DNA from: Bolinopsis microptera
Taxonomy: Eukaryota; Ctenophora; Tentaculata; Lobata; Bolinopsidae
Assembly (NCBI RefSeq): GCF_026151205.1
Contig: NC_087072.1
Location: 18,274,103 to 18,338,102 of the forward strand
Reading direction: 5' to 3'
DNA length: 64,000 nt
Position 1 is the first letter of the stretch. Every line of letters begins with the position of its first letter. Below, in pieces: positions 1 to 18,102 of the stretch. The notes beneath the pieces are model-generated. The model worked only from the letters and a program-made list of their open reading frames with translations. It ran no database searches and had not been told where the DNA came from. A program made the position numbers and the translations under genes.

Positions 1-300
1 TTATAGTGGAAATGAGGCGTGTTATAGTGGAAATGAGGCGTGTTATAGTGGAAATGAGGCGTGTTATAGTGGAAATGAGGCGTGTTATAGTGGAAATGAG
101 GCGTGTTATAGTGGAAATGAGGCGTGTTATAGTGGAAATGAGGCGTTTTATAGTGGAAATGAGGCGTGTTATAGTGGAAATGAGGCGTATTATAGTGGAA
201 ATGAGGCGTGTTATAGTGGAAATGAGGCGTGTTATAGTGGAAATGAGGCGTTTTATAGTGGAAATGAGGGTGTTATAGTGGAAATGAGGCGTGTTATAGA
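1..300. repeat. 21-bp minisatellite
   Basis: About 14 head-to-tail copies of a 21-bp unit (core TTATAGTGGAAATGAGGCGT) run from the window edge to about 300, with a few point variants and one shortened copy near 268. Because 21 is a multiple of three the array reads open in frame as a 7-residue repeat, but nothing suggests that it is translated. It is cut by the left window edge, so its full size is unknown. Confidence 0.95.
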
Positions 301-1137
301 GTTATAGTGGGGCTGTAAAGTTGTGGTACCTGGTGATCTGTTTTGATATGACTCACTCCCTACAGCTAACACTAGAGCTCTGCTACTCTGACTAGATATA
401 TAATATATAATAATAGCATATTCGAATAATCTGTCACATAGTGATAACAGATCTAGCACGTAGATAGACACTAGGAGATAGGTACAGACTATATTCTCGT
501 AGCTGAAAACTTACGAATGTACCCAACTATAATGGCATTATGCCACCTAACTATGGCATTATGCCACATAACTATCTCGTTTAGTACAGTACAGATAACT
601 ATTTCCCAGAATCCCATGATGCTGAATACTCTGTATCACAGGACTGATGAACAGACCCTGCCACACTTTAGTCTTGTAGAGTGTGGTGGCTGACAGATCA
701 GAGTGATTGAGAAGAGACACGCGGCTACAGACATCAGTTCACCATGTGCTCGCTCTGATCCACACTGTACCGTGTCATATTACATTATATATTGCTGCAT
801 TACTTACGTGTATCTAGCGAGTGAGGAGTGGGACCCCGCCCTACAGTCATGACAAGTAATGTAAACTTAATTAACAGTTTTATGAGATGTGTTGGTAAGT
901 ATAAACTTCAGGCTGAGTTCCTGACACTTCTTTAAGAGCTAAAAGTTCTCTATTTTCAGGATTACCTCAGGAGGGGCCACTAATTTTATAGTTGAGACGT
1001 CAATGACTATCATAGTCTGGTTTACACGTTAAAAAACTATCCTGAGAAAGATAATATAGGCACTGATATAACTAACTCAACTGTCAACAAAACACAAAGC
1101 TACAAAGAAGGAAATAATAAAGATAAAACAAGTTCAG
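301..1137. other. Non-coding stretch downstream of the CLIP-like gene
   Basis: No coding exon could be recognised on either strand. The stretch lies 3' of the minus-strand CLIP-like gene and probably includes its 3' UTR or a further intron. CLIP4 proteins have a third CAP-Gly domain; I looked for one here on the minus strand and found none. A short direct repeat of the type CTATNTGGCATTATGCCAC lies at about 526-572. Confidence 0.4.
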
Positions 1138-7337
<6,200 letters not shown>

Positions 7338-7477
7338 AGCTCATGAATTCACAGTCATACTGGTTGATCAGCTCATATTGGGAGCAATCATGAGGACATA
7401 GCTTTGTGGGATATTTGTGTGTTAAAATTTGGTTACGTAGTCCGTTAAGGATAGCATAGATTTAACCATGTCCTTAG

Positions 7478-7757
7478 CAGTGGCGTAACGTTGCATGTTG
7501 GCACCCTCCGCTGAAGAAGCACCCCCCCTATTGGCGCCCCATTTTGTTTTAGCGCCCCTCCCTAAAGTTAGACAAATTAGGTGATTTTAGAGGATATGCT
7601 GCGCCGGCAAAATCTCTAAAAAATGTGTTTCTAGAGCAAAACGTGCAGTTTTGCTAGTACTGAAGTGAATTTTTTCAAAATTGTCCCACATTCAAATGAC
7701 GATTTGGCCCCCCCCACTGCAGGGTCAGCGGGTGCCTTTGTTACGCGTACGCCACTG
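7478..7757. mobile_element. hAT-type MITE, copy 1
   Basis: A 280-bp non-coding element with terminal inverted repeats CAGTGGCGTAACG and CGTACGCCACTG, flanked by a perfect 8-bp duplication GTCCTTAG (7470-7477 and 7758-7765). The 8-bp target duplication and CAGTGGCG ends fit the hAT superfamily. The interior is rich in GGCGCCC-type sequence and has no transposase, so it must have moved with an enzyme encoded elsewhere. A second copy lies at 11696-11982 in opposite internal orientation. Confidence 0.9.
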
Positions 7758-7765
7758 GTCCTTAG

Positions 7766-8825
7766 CCCACCCCAAGGATTGATGGTATTAGTAAGCCCGA
7801 ACCTGCAACCTTTTGATTAAAATATTAATTAACACACATAAAAAGCTCATCCATAGAAGAGTTGCAATAAGTGCGTCACACAGTAAGTGTAAGCACATGG
7901 GTAGGTGAAAAGTAGGGGAACATACATTTACTAAAAGTAGCTTAATATAGTACAGTACTTTGTTTACAGTACACCATAATATAGATATATCGGAGGGGTA
8001 TCCTAAGAGGATACTGGATCTTTTGGAAAGGCGCTTCCCCATCTAACCTCAATCACGATTTCCCAACATTCGTTTGAATCAACTGTGAACTGATCGATCA
8101 GGAAATTTTACACAGATATGTGATGTTATTGATTCGATGGAATCCTAAGCTCACTCTCTAGACTAGGTGACACTGGGATAAAAACCCAGAACTTCTGCTT
8201 GAGAAGCGAACATACGTCATTCCAATGGACATTTATCAATCCCGGAGGGTGATACAAGGGTCAAGGGTACCCTGCAGTATACTACAAACCATAGTGCTAA
8301 CCATTTTGCATTTGGCCACGTAGCCTAATATATCAATAAAGGCAAGCCGATTGCCGTTCTTTCGTGATAATCTGAAGTTAGTTACAAAGCTCGGAATGCC
8401 CTACTTTTGATGTGTATTTGTGTGTTTGTAATGTAATCTTTTGTAATGTAATCTTTTGCAATGTATTTTTTAACTGGAAAAATTCAAACAATATACGGTA
8501 CACATAATATAGCATTGACCCTATATAAAAATTCAATATGAAATTCAATAAAAAATCTTAGTAAATTTTATAAAAACCCTTTAATTAAGTAGTAGAAGTA
8601 GCCAGTTCAATTTGTTGGCTCTAAATTTATATCTAGTTCTGATATTTTAACAGCGCTACCACTTTTTATCCCTCTTTTGCCTCTAAGAGCTATAATTGTT
8701 GTTCTCAATAGGTCAAATCTTATGTTTTAAAGACCCTGATAAATGTCATTGCCTCACTGTATCTTTGTCCTGATTTTCTAGACATTCTATCAGCTAACTT
8801 TTTGAAAATGTATTTAGAATCAATC
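7766..8825. other. Non-coding stretch, nothing recognised
   Basis: No gene or repeat family could be recognised. A short stretch at about 8590-8720 has a suggestively open minus-strand frame (reads like ALRGKRGIKSGSAVK) of the kind seen in LINE remnants, but it is too short to assign. Confidence 0.35.
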
Positions 8826-10415
8826 TAACACACAGTCCCCCACTTTAGACTTCTGTCTAAATTGGAAGGATTTGGTGTTAGGGAAAAGTATTAGATGTTA
8901 TAAAGGATTTTCTAACAGATAGGACTATGAGAGTTTCTGTAGAAGGACATTGGTCTGAGGTGAAACACGTGCTATCTGGTGTCCCTCAGGGTTCTCTTTT
9001 AGGCCCTCTCTTATTTTTGCTGTATACATACATGTTACATGGTAAGGTCTCCTCCTAGTCGTTGGAGTGGCCTGCATCACACACATCGCGCTGGCGGCGT
9101 AACATATGTCTCCACTGTACTCGGTTGGTAGCCAAGGCTTCTGTTGTGTTGTTGTCGATGTTTGCAACACCTGTAAACTTAGCAGCATCTTCAAGTACGC
9201 AGGTCTTCCAGTTCTTACGGAGTCTGCCCCTTGACCTCTTTCCATAATTTGGCTTCCAGTTCAACAGAAACCTCGGTAGTCTAGAGTCTGGCATTCTAAT
9301 TACATGTTCATACCAACGTAGCCTGGCAGCACTGATAAAAGTCTCAACTGACTTGATGCCAGCCCTCCTAAGAACTTCTTCGTTGGTCACATGAAAGAAC
9401 CATTTAATCCTAATGATCCTTCTCAAGGAGGTCTGATGGAAAACCTTGAAGCGTTTCATCTGCTTTTTGGTGGTGTTCCAGACTTCAGCTCCATACAACA
9501 AGATGGTGAGGACAGCAGCCCTATAGATCCTGATCTTGGTTGGAGTCTTAATAGTTCTGCTATTCTAACTAAGAAATTAAACAGTATATGTGGCCGTATT
9601 TATCGAATAAAAAACTCCCTCCCCAGCCAGCTGTACAAACAGATATACCACACCCTTTTTGAATCTCATCTAGGATACGGTATAACTGTATGGGGTGGTG
9701 TATCAATTAATAAGCTTTCACCGCTATTCCTTGCACAGAAGAAATGTGTCCGAATCTTATTTGGGGACTCGGAAGCATTTAGCGACAAGTTTAAAACTTG
9801 TTCTCGTAGCAGGCCAATCCAGTGCAGTATAAACAAGAAAGGTCAAATATCCAATGAATCAACTATACCTCACATTAAACCGTGTTCTATATGTATCAGC
9901 TTGAGGAAGACTGGTGATAGACAAGTAAGGCCACATCGCTGCCAAATACTTGGGGCAGAATTCCACTCTAGAGAATCAACAAAACCGATTTTCCAATCTA
10001 AGGAACTAATGACAGTACATAACATATATAGATACAGATGCATTACTGAAACAATAAAGATAGTGAAGAGTCATCAGCCCATATCCATGTATTCTCTATT
10101 TAAGAAGTCTCAGCTCAGAGATGACAGATTTGTGACACCACACTCATCTCACAATTTCGCATATAAAGGGGCAAATCTATGGAATACGTTTCTTGAACAG
10201 TCAAATGCACGTGGTAAAATAGGTTCACAATTAAATCCCAATTGAAGTATTCTATCATGAAGGCTCAACACCAAACTAACAATATTAACTGGCAGGACTT
10301 AAACTTCAACACTTTCCTATGAAAAGACCCCCATTTATATTTATATCTTTTACATTTTACACCTGTCACTCACATCATATATACACCACAAAATAAAAAG
10401 ATTCATTCAATCATT
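8826..10415 (+). mobile_element. Broken non-LTR retrotransposon (Jockey/CR1-like), plus strand
   Basis: At about 8850-9030 the plus strand encodes the reverse transcriptase segment SGVPQGSLLGPLLFLLY, a hallmark of LINE reverse transcriptases. The frame is then lost and replaced by an opposite-strand LINE fragment (9040-9528). It resumes at about 9530-10245 with the typical C-terminal tail (LGYGITVWGG, then KKCVRILFG, and LMTVHNIYRYRC near the end), stopping at 10243-10245 and followed by a short 3' UTR. The segment with the catalytic FADD box is missing, so the element is dead. Confidence 0.8.
9040..9528 (-). mobile_element. LINE C-terminal fragment inserted in the plus-strand LINE
   Basis: The minus strand encodes the C-terminal region of a LINE polyprotein, reading from about 9528 down to 9055. 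It starts with RIYRAAVLTILLYGAEVW, continues with SLRRIIRIKW and AARLRWYEHVIRMPDSRLPR, and ends in a basic segment. This is the conserved tail downstream of the reverse transcriptase in RTE/CR1-type elements. It sits between the two halves of a plus-strand LINE, so it was probably inserted later, or both were broken by rearrangement. Confidence 0.8.
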
Positions 10416-11285
10416 ACATTATACACTCACTCCACCAAACACACACACAACCCATTGAAGAAGGTTACACGCGGGTGTACCGTTCGCTTTATCTGAAGGG
10501 AAAAATGATACATAAATCGCACGTAACGTGCGATTTACGTCTTGGTAGCTAAATTATTCAAGCGCTATTTGTCAGAGCAACACAAATGCGCGCGCGAGCG
10601 CTTGCGCGGCTCTCTTATCCACCACCCATGTTTACATCGTACCAGGCAATGGTTCAGTTTAATTATGGTAAGGGCACATCCTGTCAAAAACCCTTTTCGC
10701 ATGATCCGTCGACACCGCCTGAAGGTGACTTCATAATAACAGATCAACGTGGAATCAAACGTTAATAAGCTTGCAGCTTCCGATGTCAATGTATTCATCA
10801 TGGTGTCGCATGCTTGAACTGGTTTTGGACCTCTTTTAATTTATTTATTTATTTATTATTGTTATTTAGTGTGTACATATACATACGGTATTTAAAAATT
10901 AAGCGTATAGCGAGCATATTTAAACAATTTTCAAGCAATAATGCATAATGTATTGCAAGCAGCTTCAACTTAAATATCGCATAAAAATCATTTAACTCAA
11001 AACTAAAATTTTATTGGAATATAGGGAAAACTAAAATAAAATTAATGTCAGACCCGTCGCCACTCTCAGCAGTCAACCAGGGCTCATAAAAGCTTAACAG
11101 CGCCTGGGTCCGTTCACCAACTGTGCTAATGTGAGTGGCGGTGTGGTAAGACCCATTTTTAACAGCGTGAATATTTATTAAATACAAGCGCGCTAGCTGC
11201 TAGCATACTTGTTTCATTTAATTTTAAATCACATTTATTCGGATATATATTTATTGATTATGTATTGAATTGGTGATAAATAATA
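10416..11285. other. Non-coding stretch with a short palindrome
   Basis: No gene was recognised. At 10513-10537 lies a perfect 12-bp inverted repeat (TAAATCGCACGT) around a single central base. A T/A-rich run of TTTATTTA repeats is at about 10836-10860. The stretch at 11040-11160 has higher GC and may be LINE-derived, but I could not assign it. Confidence 0.4.
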
Positions 11286-11690
11286 AAATTGTCTTTTCTC
11301 AAAAAAAATTGTCTTTTCTCAAATGTTCCAGAGCTGATGAAAGGCGCCATTAGCCTTCTGGATACGGACATCCAGGTCTCTGTCGATTGTCCCATCCCCA
11401 CTGATAGTTGCACCCAGGTAGACAAAGTTGCAAACCTGCTCAACGGGTTCACCCTCAACCGACAGCTCAATAAATCATCCTTGATGAAAGGTCGCTGGGA
11501 GGCACACTTGCTTACAGCCATGCATTGGGTCTTCTTTGCATTTATTCTGAGCCCAGCGCACAGCGTAGGAGCTGTAATGAACTAATAAATCAGTTGACTC
11601 CTGTAGGCCTTCCCCTGAGTTGTCCATAATAGCCATGTCATCAGCATAATCGGTGTCCAGAATGACTTTTTCTGCAAGCGAGATCAGCTC
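11286..11690 (-). mobile_element. LINE reverse transcriptase fragment interrupted by a hAT MITE
   Basis: On the minus strand, reading from about 11690 to 11330, the sequence encodes TDYADDMAIMDNSGEGLQ (the catalytic YADD box of reverse transcriptase) and then FVYLGATISGDGTIDRDL followed by KANGAFHQLW. This is the usual order in RTE/CR1-like LINEs. The hAT MITE at 11696-11982 is inserted at its upstream edge. The fragment would come directly before the piece at 9528-9040 in an intact element, so both may derive from the same family. Confidence 0.8.
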
Positions 11691-11695
11691 AGGTC

Positions 11696-11982
11696 CAGTG
11701 GCGTAACGAAAGGCCCTGCTGACCCCGCTGTGCAGGGGGCGCCGTCTTAGGGGGGCGCCAGATCGTCGTTTGAATGTGGGACAATTTCGAAAACTTAACT
11801 AAAGTACTAGCAAAACTGCGCGTTTTGCTCTAGATACACACTTTTTTAGAGATTTTACCGGCGTATTCTTTAAAATCACCTAATTTGTTCAATTTTAGGG
11901 AGGGGCACCAAAAGGGGAGGAGGCGCCAACAGGGGGGCGCTTTTTTCGGCAGGGGGCGCCAACAGGCAACGTTACGCCACTG
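11696..11982. mobile_element. hAT-type MITE, copy 2
   Basis: A 287-bp element with 13-bp perfect terminal inverted repeats (CAGTGGCGTAACG and its complement) and a perfect 8-bp target duplication CTCAGGTC at 11688-11695 and 11983-11990. It is inserted next to a LINE fragment. Its interior is complementary to that of copy 1 at 7478-7757, so the two lie in opposite orientation. Confidence 0.92.
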
Positions 11983-11990
11983 CTCAGGTC

Positions 11991-14070
11991 TCTGGTTAGA
12001 ACAAACTGTAAAGTGATTTAACACGCTTGATAGCGCGCTTTTAAAAAAACTATTCGACATTCATTTCATTAAAAATCCGGTTAATCCAAATTCAGGAAAT
12101 TAAAATCTTTGTATTAGAAGAAAAATGTATTTTTTGAATTATGGGCCGGGCTTTTGCTTTGTTGTTGGCATCGTGAATCTACTTTTGTTGCTGCACAAAA
12201 ACATATAATTTTTGCCTAAAAACTATTTAAATACTATACTGATCAGCAAAACTGTTTTATAGTCTTTCAACATTAAAAAAGTTTTTTTACGAAAAATGTT
12301 TGGGTGCTGCTCACTAAAAATTCGCTAGAAATTGGATCGAGCGCTACCATACAATTTTTTCCAATCCTGTTATTTATTGTGGTTTATTGGTTTGTGATTT
12401 TGATTAAACCATGTAAGTTTAAAATATTTATAGCTAATTATGACCATTGATACAAAGTTCACAATCTTTCGCCAGCTCTCCAATATATAATAATATCCAC
12501 CTTGAAGTTTTTATATATCCTCGAACTATATGCACAATATAATAACAATAATAGTGAAACAAATTTTAGTGAAACAAATTTAAAATTTTATCCTTTATTT
12601 TACAATCATAATATAATAATATTTTTAAGCCTCCGTTTTGAAAGTTTTAAATTTTAATACATTCACATTTCTATTTAAAATTCAATTTTATGTACAAGTC
12701 AATAACTGGCCGCCAAAGCTGCGCATTCTTGAAAACAGGATTAACTTGATTATAGTTATACGACTATGTAATTTTAAAACTATCCGTGGTTTTTTCTTTT
12801 AAATAAATTAGTTATAATTTTACCTAAGTCCAAGCCAGCTTTGAAAAATTTACTATTAGATCATAATATATCGTCAACTTTAAATATTTATAATGCAACA
12901 ATTCATAAATCTGTAAACACGCGTACTCCAGCCCCTAAACGCATCAATTGTTATGCGGCGCGGCTCAAGCCGCGCACGCACGTATTATTTTATACTGTTT
13001 GCTTTCTAATAAATATCGTGCCAATGTGTACGTCTAAATTTTAAACGTCCATGTTTTGTGTAAAGTGAATCCAATTGGGACTAGTGACAAGAATAAGAAC
13101 CCAAGTGCCTGTACGGCTTTTTCGGACCCCTGTGGACCACTACTCTTGAAATCACTCTACAACATCGAACATCTATATCTACTACGTCATTTGGCAATTG
13201 TTGTCATTAATCTAACTTTCTAATTAATTGCCGAGGGGGAAGAGTAAACGCTTCACATTAAAATTCAATATACAAAATTCAAAACCATCAATACGGTATT
13301 AAATATTATGGACAAATCTATAGATCTATTTCGTAGTCATATATTCACACGATTTGCTTTATATTATCTTAATACTGTAATGAAGTACAGTAGGATTTAT
13401 GTTTCGAGAAAGAAAGGTTGCGGTCAAATTATTAACAAAAGTAAACAAGAGTCCATCAGGGACTCCGTGGAGTCGAAAAAGGTACACGGCCGCTGTCTGG
13501 TGCTGCTAGGCATTTATTGATCAAGATGTTTAATTGTATTGATTTATAATGATTCTATTGTTCGTGACTAATCAAGTTCTAAGTGGAGGTATAAAGTGCT
13601 GCTTGAGATACTTCGTCATCTCAATAAAATGATGTTCAATAACACCACTTTTAAGATAAAACTTATACTCAGCAGTGTTTAACCTAAAGATCCCAGAAAA
13701 GTACTTGAATAAAATAAAGACCGGTAACGTATGCTTGAAAATATATCGCTAAGTCTAATGCAGAAAATGATACTTATATGTAAAAATCGAACACCAATAT
13801 TGACCAAAATGAATAACCGATAAAGATTTTCAAGTTCATGAAGGAGCAGTTTAGACAGAAAAGTTTTTAGAAGAGCTTTAAATGATTCCAGTCATTGAGC
13901 CGATGAAATGGTATCAGGCAGACGATTGTAGATCTTTGGAGACACCACAGAAAAGCTACGCTATTAGGCATATTATAGTGTAGACTTTCTGTCACAACAA
14001 GACTGCAACCCATAGTTTCAACTATAAACAGAACCCCTAATGTCTGCTAACAATTTTCTTCTGATCCTAG
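11991..14070. other. AT-rich non-coding stretch, nothing recognised
   Basis: About 2 kb without a recognisable gene, RNA gene or element end. The only open frames are short (up to 70 codons) and have no family resemblance. Confidence 0.4.
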
Positions 14071-15343
14071 TATGAGCCTTGTCTCAACTGAACTAGCGTT
14101 TCGGTGTGTGCAAAAGCTTACAGGCACACACATTCCTTGCCCCGTTAGTTACCTGTCCTTTCAAAATCAAACTAGCAGTAGCAATCAAGGACAAAAAGTC
14201 ATACACCAAATGGCATTATATTTTTATAAATTGTTTTACATCTTTTTATTCTGTAAAATGTGCTAAAAATTTAATTTTGTTGTTTCATTGAAAAGATTTC
14301 TTGTTTCATTGAATATACAGGGTGGGCCAAAAGTCAGTACCCATACGTTGGCCTTTATAGCTTAGTCACTGAGCTCCCAATTTAAATACTTCTTTCTGGT
14401 ATGACTTAGTACCACCACTGGTTCGAGGAATTTGTCAACTCGAAAAATATTCGCGTTCATCTTTTTCAAATGGAGGTTCATTTTCACATTTATTTGATAG
14501 TTTGGATAGTCGGATCAAGCTAAATGTTATTGAATTGTGTTAATCCATTCGAATTACGTTTGTCCTGAAAGAATTAGAACTGTAGCTTCTCAGATGACCG
14601 AGATATGAAGCATAACGAGTTAATTCATTACGTGTGATCAGGTGATTGGTTTACTAATCACGTGATAAGGTGCCCCCGTTAACTACCCCGTTAATCATTA
14701 TGGGAATTGTTAAGAGTGCCCAATTAAGGTGTCGTGTCACGGTGTCACATAATAACCCAGTCAGTATTGTTAACGAGATACAGAAAATGTTTGATAACTT
14801 CGTCATTTCTAATCCGTTTTGCCTCATGTTTTTAGATCATATGCAACATTTAATAATCTACCGTCTCTGAAAAAATTAGGCGTTCAGCATGTTCAGAGAA
14901 AACAATATAGGTGTTTTAATATTGAATGGGCGTGGTCTAAAATATTCGAATTTTCAAATTTTGACGACGGAATCCTTGAACCAGTAAGTACAGTATGCCA
15001 TCTGCAAAGCAACAGCTCTCAAATATAAAACACGGCGGAGCTATTAAGGCCAACATATGGGTACTGACTTTTGGCCCACCCTGTATTATTACAATATGTT
15101 GAGTCCTGCTTCAGAGAAATTGTCAATGAAACAAGAAATCTAATTTTAGCACATTTTACAGGATAAAAAGATGTAAAACAATTCATAAAATATAATGCCC
15201 ATTTGGTGTATGACTTTTTGTCCTTGACTGCTAGTTTGGTTTTGGAAGGACAGGTAACTAACATGGCAAGGAATGCGCGTGCCTGAAAGCTTTTGCACAC
15301 ACGGAACACTAGTTGAGTTGAGGTTTTAGAGACAAGGCTCATA
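14071..15343. mobile_element. Fold-back element with mariner-like inner ends
   Basis: Two arms of about 310 bp (14071-14385 and 15037-15343) are inverted copies of one another, with small indels, around a ~650-bp spacer. Inside each arm is a sharp inner end, CAGGGTGGGCCAAAAGTCAG, preceded by TA: the inner element is 14318-15083 with TA on both sides, as for Tc1/mariner/IS630-type insertions. The arms continue outward beyond those TA sites. I found no transposase, so the element is non-autonomous. It ends about 145 bp before the start codon of the glycosyltransferase gene. Confidence 0.8.
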
Positions 15344-15488
15344 TTTTGTACATTTTCTCTGTTCCTCTGCTTCTGGTACACAAACACTTTAGCCAGAAAA
15401 TTTTCACAATTGCTTGAACATTGAACAAAGAAAAAAAAAACATCATTAATTTGTAAAATCACATTTTATCCAGGTACTCTCCAAAGTT

Positions 15489-16617
15489 ATGGGCTGTTAC
15501 AGAGTGAAACCAACAAGTATTTTATGTGTTGTGCTATTCATCTTCTACCTATGTATGATTGACATAAAGTTCATGCTAAAAGGTGAATATGCTTCAAAGG
15601 TTTTGATGTCCAATTGCCAGGAACCCAAAAAAACACATCATTTGTCCATCACTACTTTAACCAGAAACTCTGCCTCATTTATCAAAGAGTGGTTAGAATA
15701 TCACCTATTGATTGGTGTGGATCACTTCTACATTTTAGACAATGAATCAGGAGATGGTTTGTATAGTGTACTTAAACCATACATTGAAAAAAAGACTGTG
15801 ACATACATTCCATGGAAAGATGACTCATATCGTGATGCTCAACTGAAGATGTCTTTGAACACACAGCAGAAAGGTTTAGTGTATGCTCTGAGTTTATATG
15901 GTTGCAAATCTGATTGGATAGCTTTGATAGATGATGATGAATTCATATTGCCTAAAGGAAATAGAACTTTGAAAGATATCTTGAATGATTATACTGATTA
16001 TGGTGGTCTTGCTCTAGGTTGGGCATGGTTTGGTAGTAATGGACACATAAGTAAACCTGATAACAATTTGGTGGTAGAGACATTCACTAAAAGAAGAGCA
16101 GATCTGGATATTCTTTACAAGACCATTATTCAGCCCAAATATTTCCGAAGAATGAAGACCATTCATTATCCTGTACTGGAGTCCGGATATCCATTAGTCA
16201 CTGAACATTTCAACATCGTATCCACGATTCCAGAACATGTCAAGAAGTTTGCTTACAAATTGAATGACCCTACTAATGACTTTATACAGGTAAGAATTAA
16301 TTGTGCAGAATTCAATATTTGTCCATCCCTTTTATGGTTTGTTTTTGACAAAAAGAGTAAGTAATATAGTTCTGTAAGGCATTAGCAAAACAATTATTGT
16401 TTTATTGCTTTGATATCTAAAATTTCAGTTGAATTACTACAAAGTGAAAAGCCAGGAGGAATGGCTAGAAAGAACTCAGAAAGACGTTGTTGCTGATGGA
16501 CACTGGAGGAAAAATCTAGATGATTTTTATAACAATGATTTTAATGAGGTTGATGACAATGATATCCTGAAATTCTTACCTGATCTCAAAAAAAGGCTGT
16601 CAATTACTGAAGCATGA
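15489..16617 (+). CDS. GT92 (DUF23) family glycosyltransferase, type II membrane protein
   Basis: Two exons, 15489-16289 and 16429-16617, joined at phase 0 (CAG|GTAAG ... TTTCAG|TTG), giving 329 residues. Residues about 10-30 are a hydrophobic signal anchor after a short basic N-terminus, so the protein is probably a Golgi type II enzyme. From about residue 50 the GT92 pattern follows: TRNSASFIKEWLEYHLLIGV, then HFYILDNESGDG, WIALIDDDEFI (the acidic metal-binding box) and a late TEHF motif. GT92 enzymes transfer galactose or a related sugar in animals; the acceptor cannot be predicted. The length is short but plausible for the family. If splicing failed, the first exon would read on to a stop at about 16364. 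Confidence 0.88.
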
Positions 16618-18102
16618 TCGAGGCATAAAATAACACAGGATAAATTTAAAGTTGAATTCATCAATTGTATTTTAGAATAATGATATAGATATCATATAAT
16701 GCATGTTATTGAGCTGTTTTTTTTATACACACGTCAAAACACAATTAAAGTGAAATATAAGTATTAGATTCATTCATATTTTTACCTACCATTGCTTGAT
16801 CACAATGATTTGGATATAATACATATCACGTGATTATTTTAAGTATGTAACAAAGTGTAAATAAGTTGGAGGAATGGACTCTTCCCGGACTCAACCTTTT
16901 TGAGTGCCGCTTCATTCCAAATTCATTAATATTATACATTTAAAGAGAAAGTGTTTCTCAGAACTGTTGGGCACAACCTTAGTCAAATCTATGGCGACCT
17001 TCCTCCCATTGCCTTCATCCTAGCACAACGATGCAGGCCACTGTATGAGGTCCAAGGATTAGGCCATCTCAACAATCCTACCCTGGCACCTCCCACAAGT
17101 TGGCTGCGATAAAAGACATAGATCTATATACTGTAGCTTGAGATACAGAAGTTGATATCGGTGATCTACAGCATACATGGTGTGCTATGCTCGATTGTGT
17201 TATCTGGAGGAAATCGATCGAGGATTGCCCAAAGTTAAGTTATTACATACTGTTTATTGCATCTGTTTTTGTTCATCCTTAAATAATATGTGAGTGAACT
17301 CACATTGCTTTTCGACAATTACACAGCCTGCATCAATCTTCTGTTTTAATTTTTTTTCAGATGAACCTCCACTAAAACCTAAATACTATGTTATATCTGG
17401 CATATTTACAGTTGCATGCTTGAATACCTTTAAAATAGTTGAAATAGTTACATCATCTTTGATATCTTTTTAAGTTCGGCAATTTATTTTAGTATCAAAT
17501 TGCTTTAGTTCACTTTAAGATATTTGAAGTAACTTTATGTATGATACTTCATCTATCATATCTTTCTTAAGCTGGGCTTATTATGATTTATTTTGCTATC
17601 AAATAGCTTAAGTTCACTTTCAGATGTTTGAAGTAGTTCCAACATCTTTCATATCTTTATTAAGCTTATTATAATTTATTTTGATATCAAATTGGTTTTT
17701 TCAAGATGTCATGTTTTCTGTTTGTTAGATGATAGCAATACAGGAGCAGACTATGTGAACGCAGATAAAATTTAAGGATATTTGTTGATATTTCCAATTG
17801 TTATTTGTTCTGATGATACATTGATACATGCAATATACTATATTTGTTTCGTACAATATATTTGTTCTTGTTTTATTCAGGAATTTTCAAATTGCTTTTT
17901 CAGACCAATTACTTTTTCGTGTACTCGTTTCTAAATTAAATGCAAACCTTTTGTCATTTCCTACCCTATAATGTGATCAAATTAAACGTGTCCTATGATT
18001 GCTGTAAAGCTACACATATATTTCTACTAAACCAAACTATTTCTATTTTATCGTAGGAATATGTGAAAGTGCTGCAGTTTAGTGCTGTAAAAAAGACAAA
18101 GA
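16618..18102. other. Intergenic stretch between glycosyltransferase and SERINC
   Basis: At about 16948-17112 a plus-strand open stretch (VGHNLSQIYGDLPPIAFILA, ending at a TAA) looks like the C-terminal remnant of a retroelement ORF, but I cannot name its family. A degenerate tandem repeat follows at 17445-17700. The region just before 18103 is probably the SERINC 5' UTR and promoter. Confidence 0.45.
17445..17700. repeat. Degenerate ~95-bp tandem repeat
   Basis: Three diverged copies, beginning at about 17452, 17550 and 17643. Each carries CATCTTTNATATCTTT, then TTTATTTTGNTATCAAATNG and a TTCACTTT-AGATNTTTGAAG segment. Confidence 0.6.

Noticed and set aside
1-300. CRISPR-like or coding interpretation of the 21-bp array
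   Set aside because: Direct repeats without spacers in animal DNA; a plain minisatellite.
10450-10500. GAAGAAGG-GGTTACACGC hairpin as a Penelope-type 3' end
   Set aside because: The resemblance is short and no Penelope protein is present.
13430-13480. Hairpin around GAGTCC...GGACTC as a ribozyme
   Set aside because: A six-base stem followed by GTCGAAA recalls a hammerhead, but the conserved CTGANGA core is absent.
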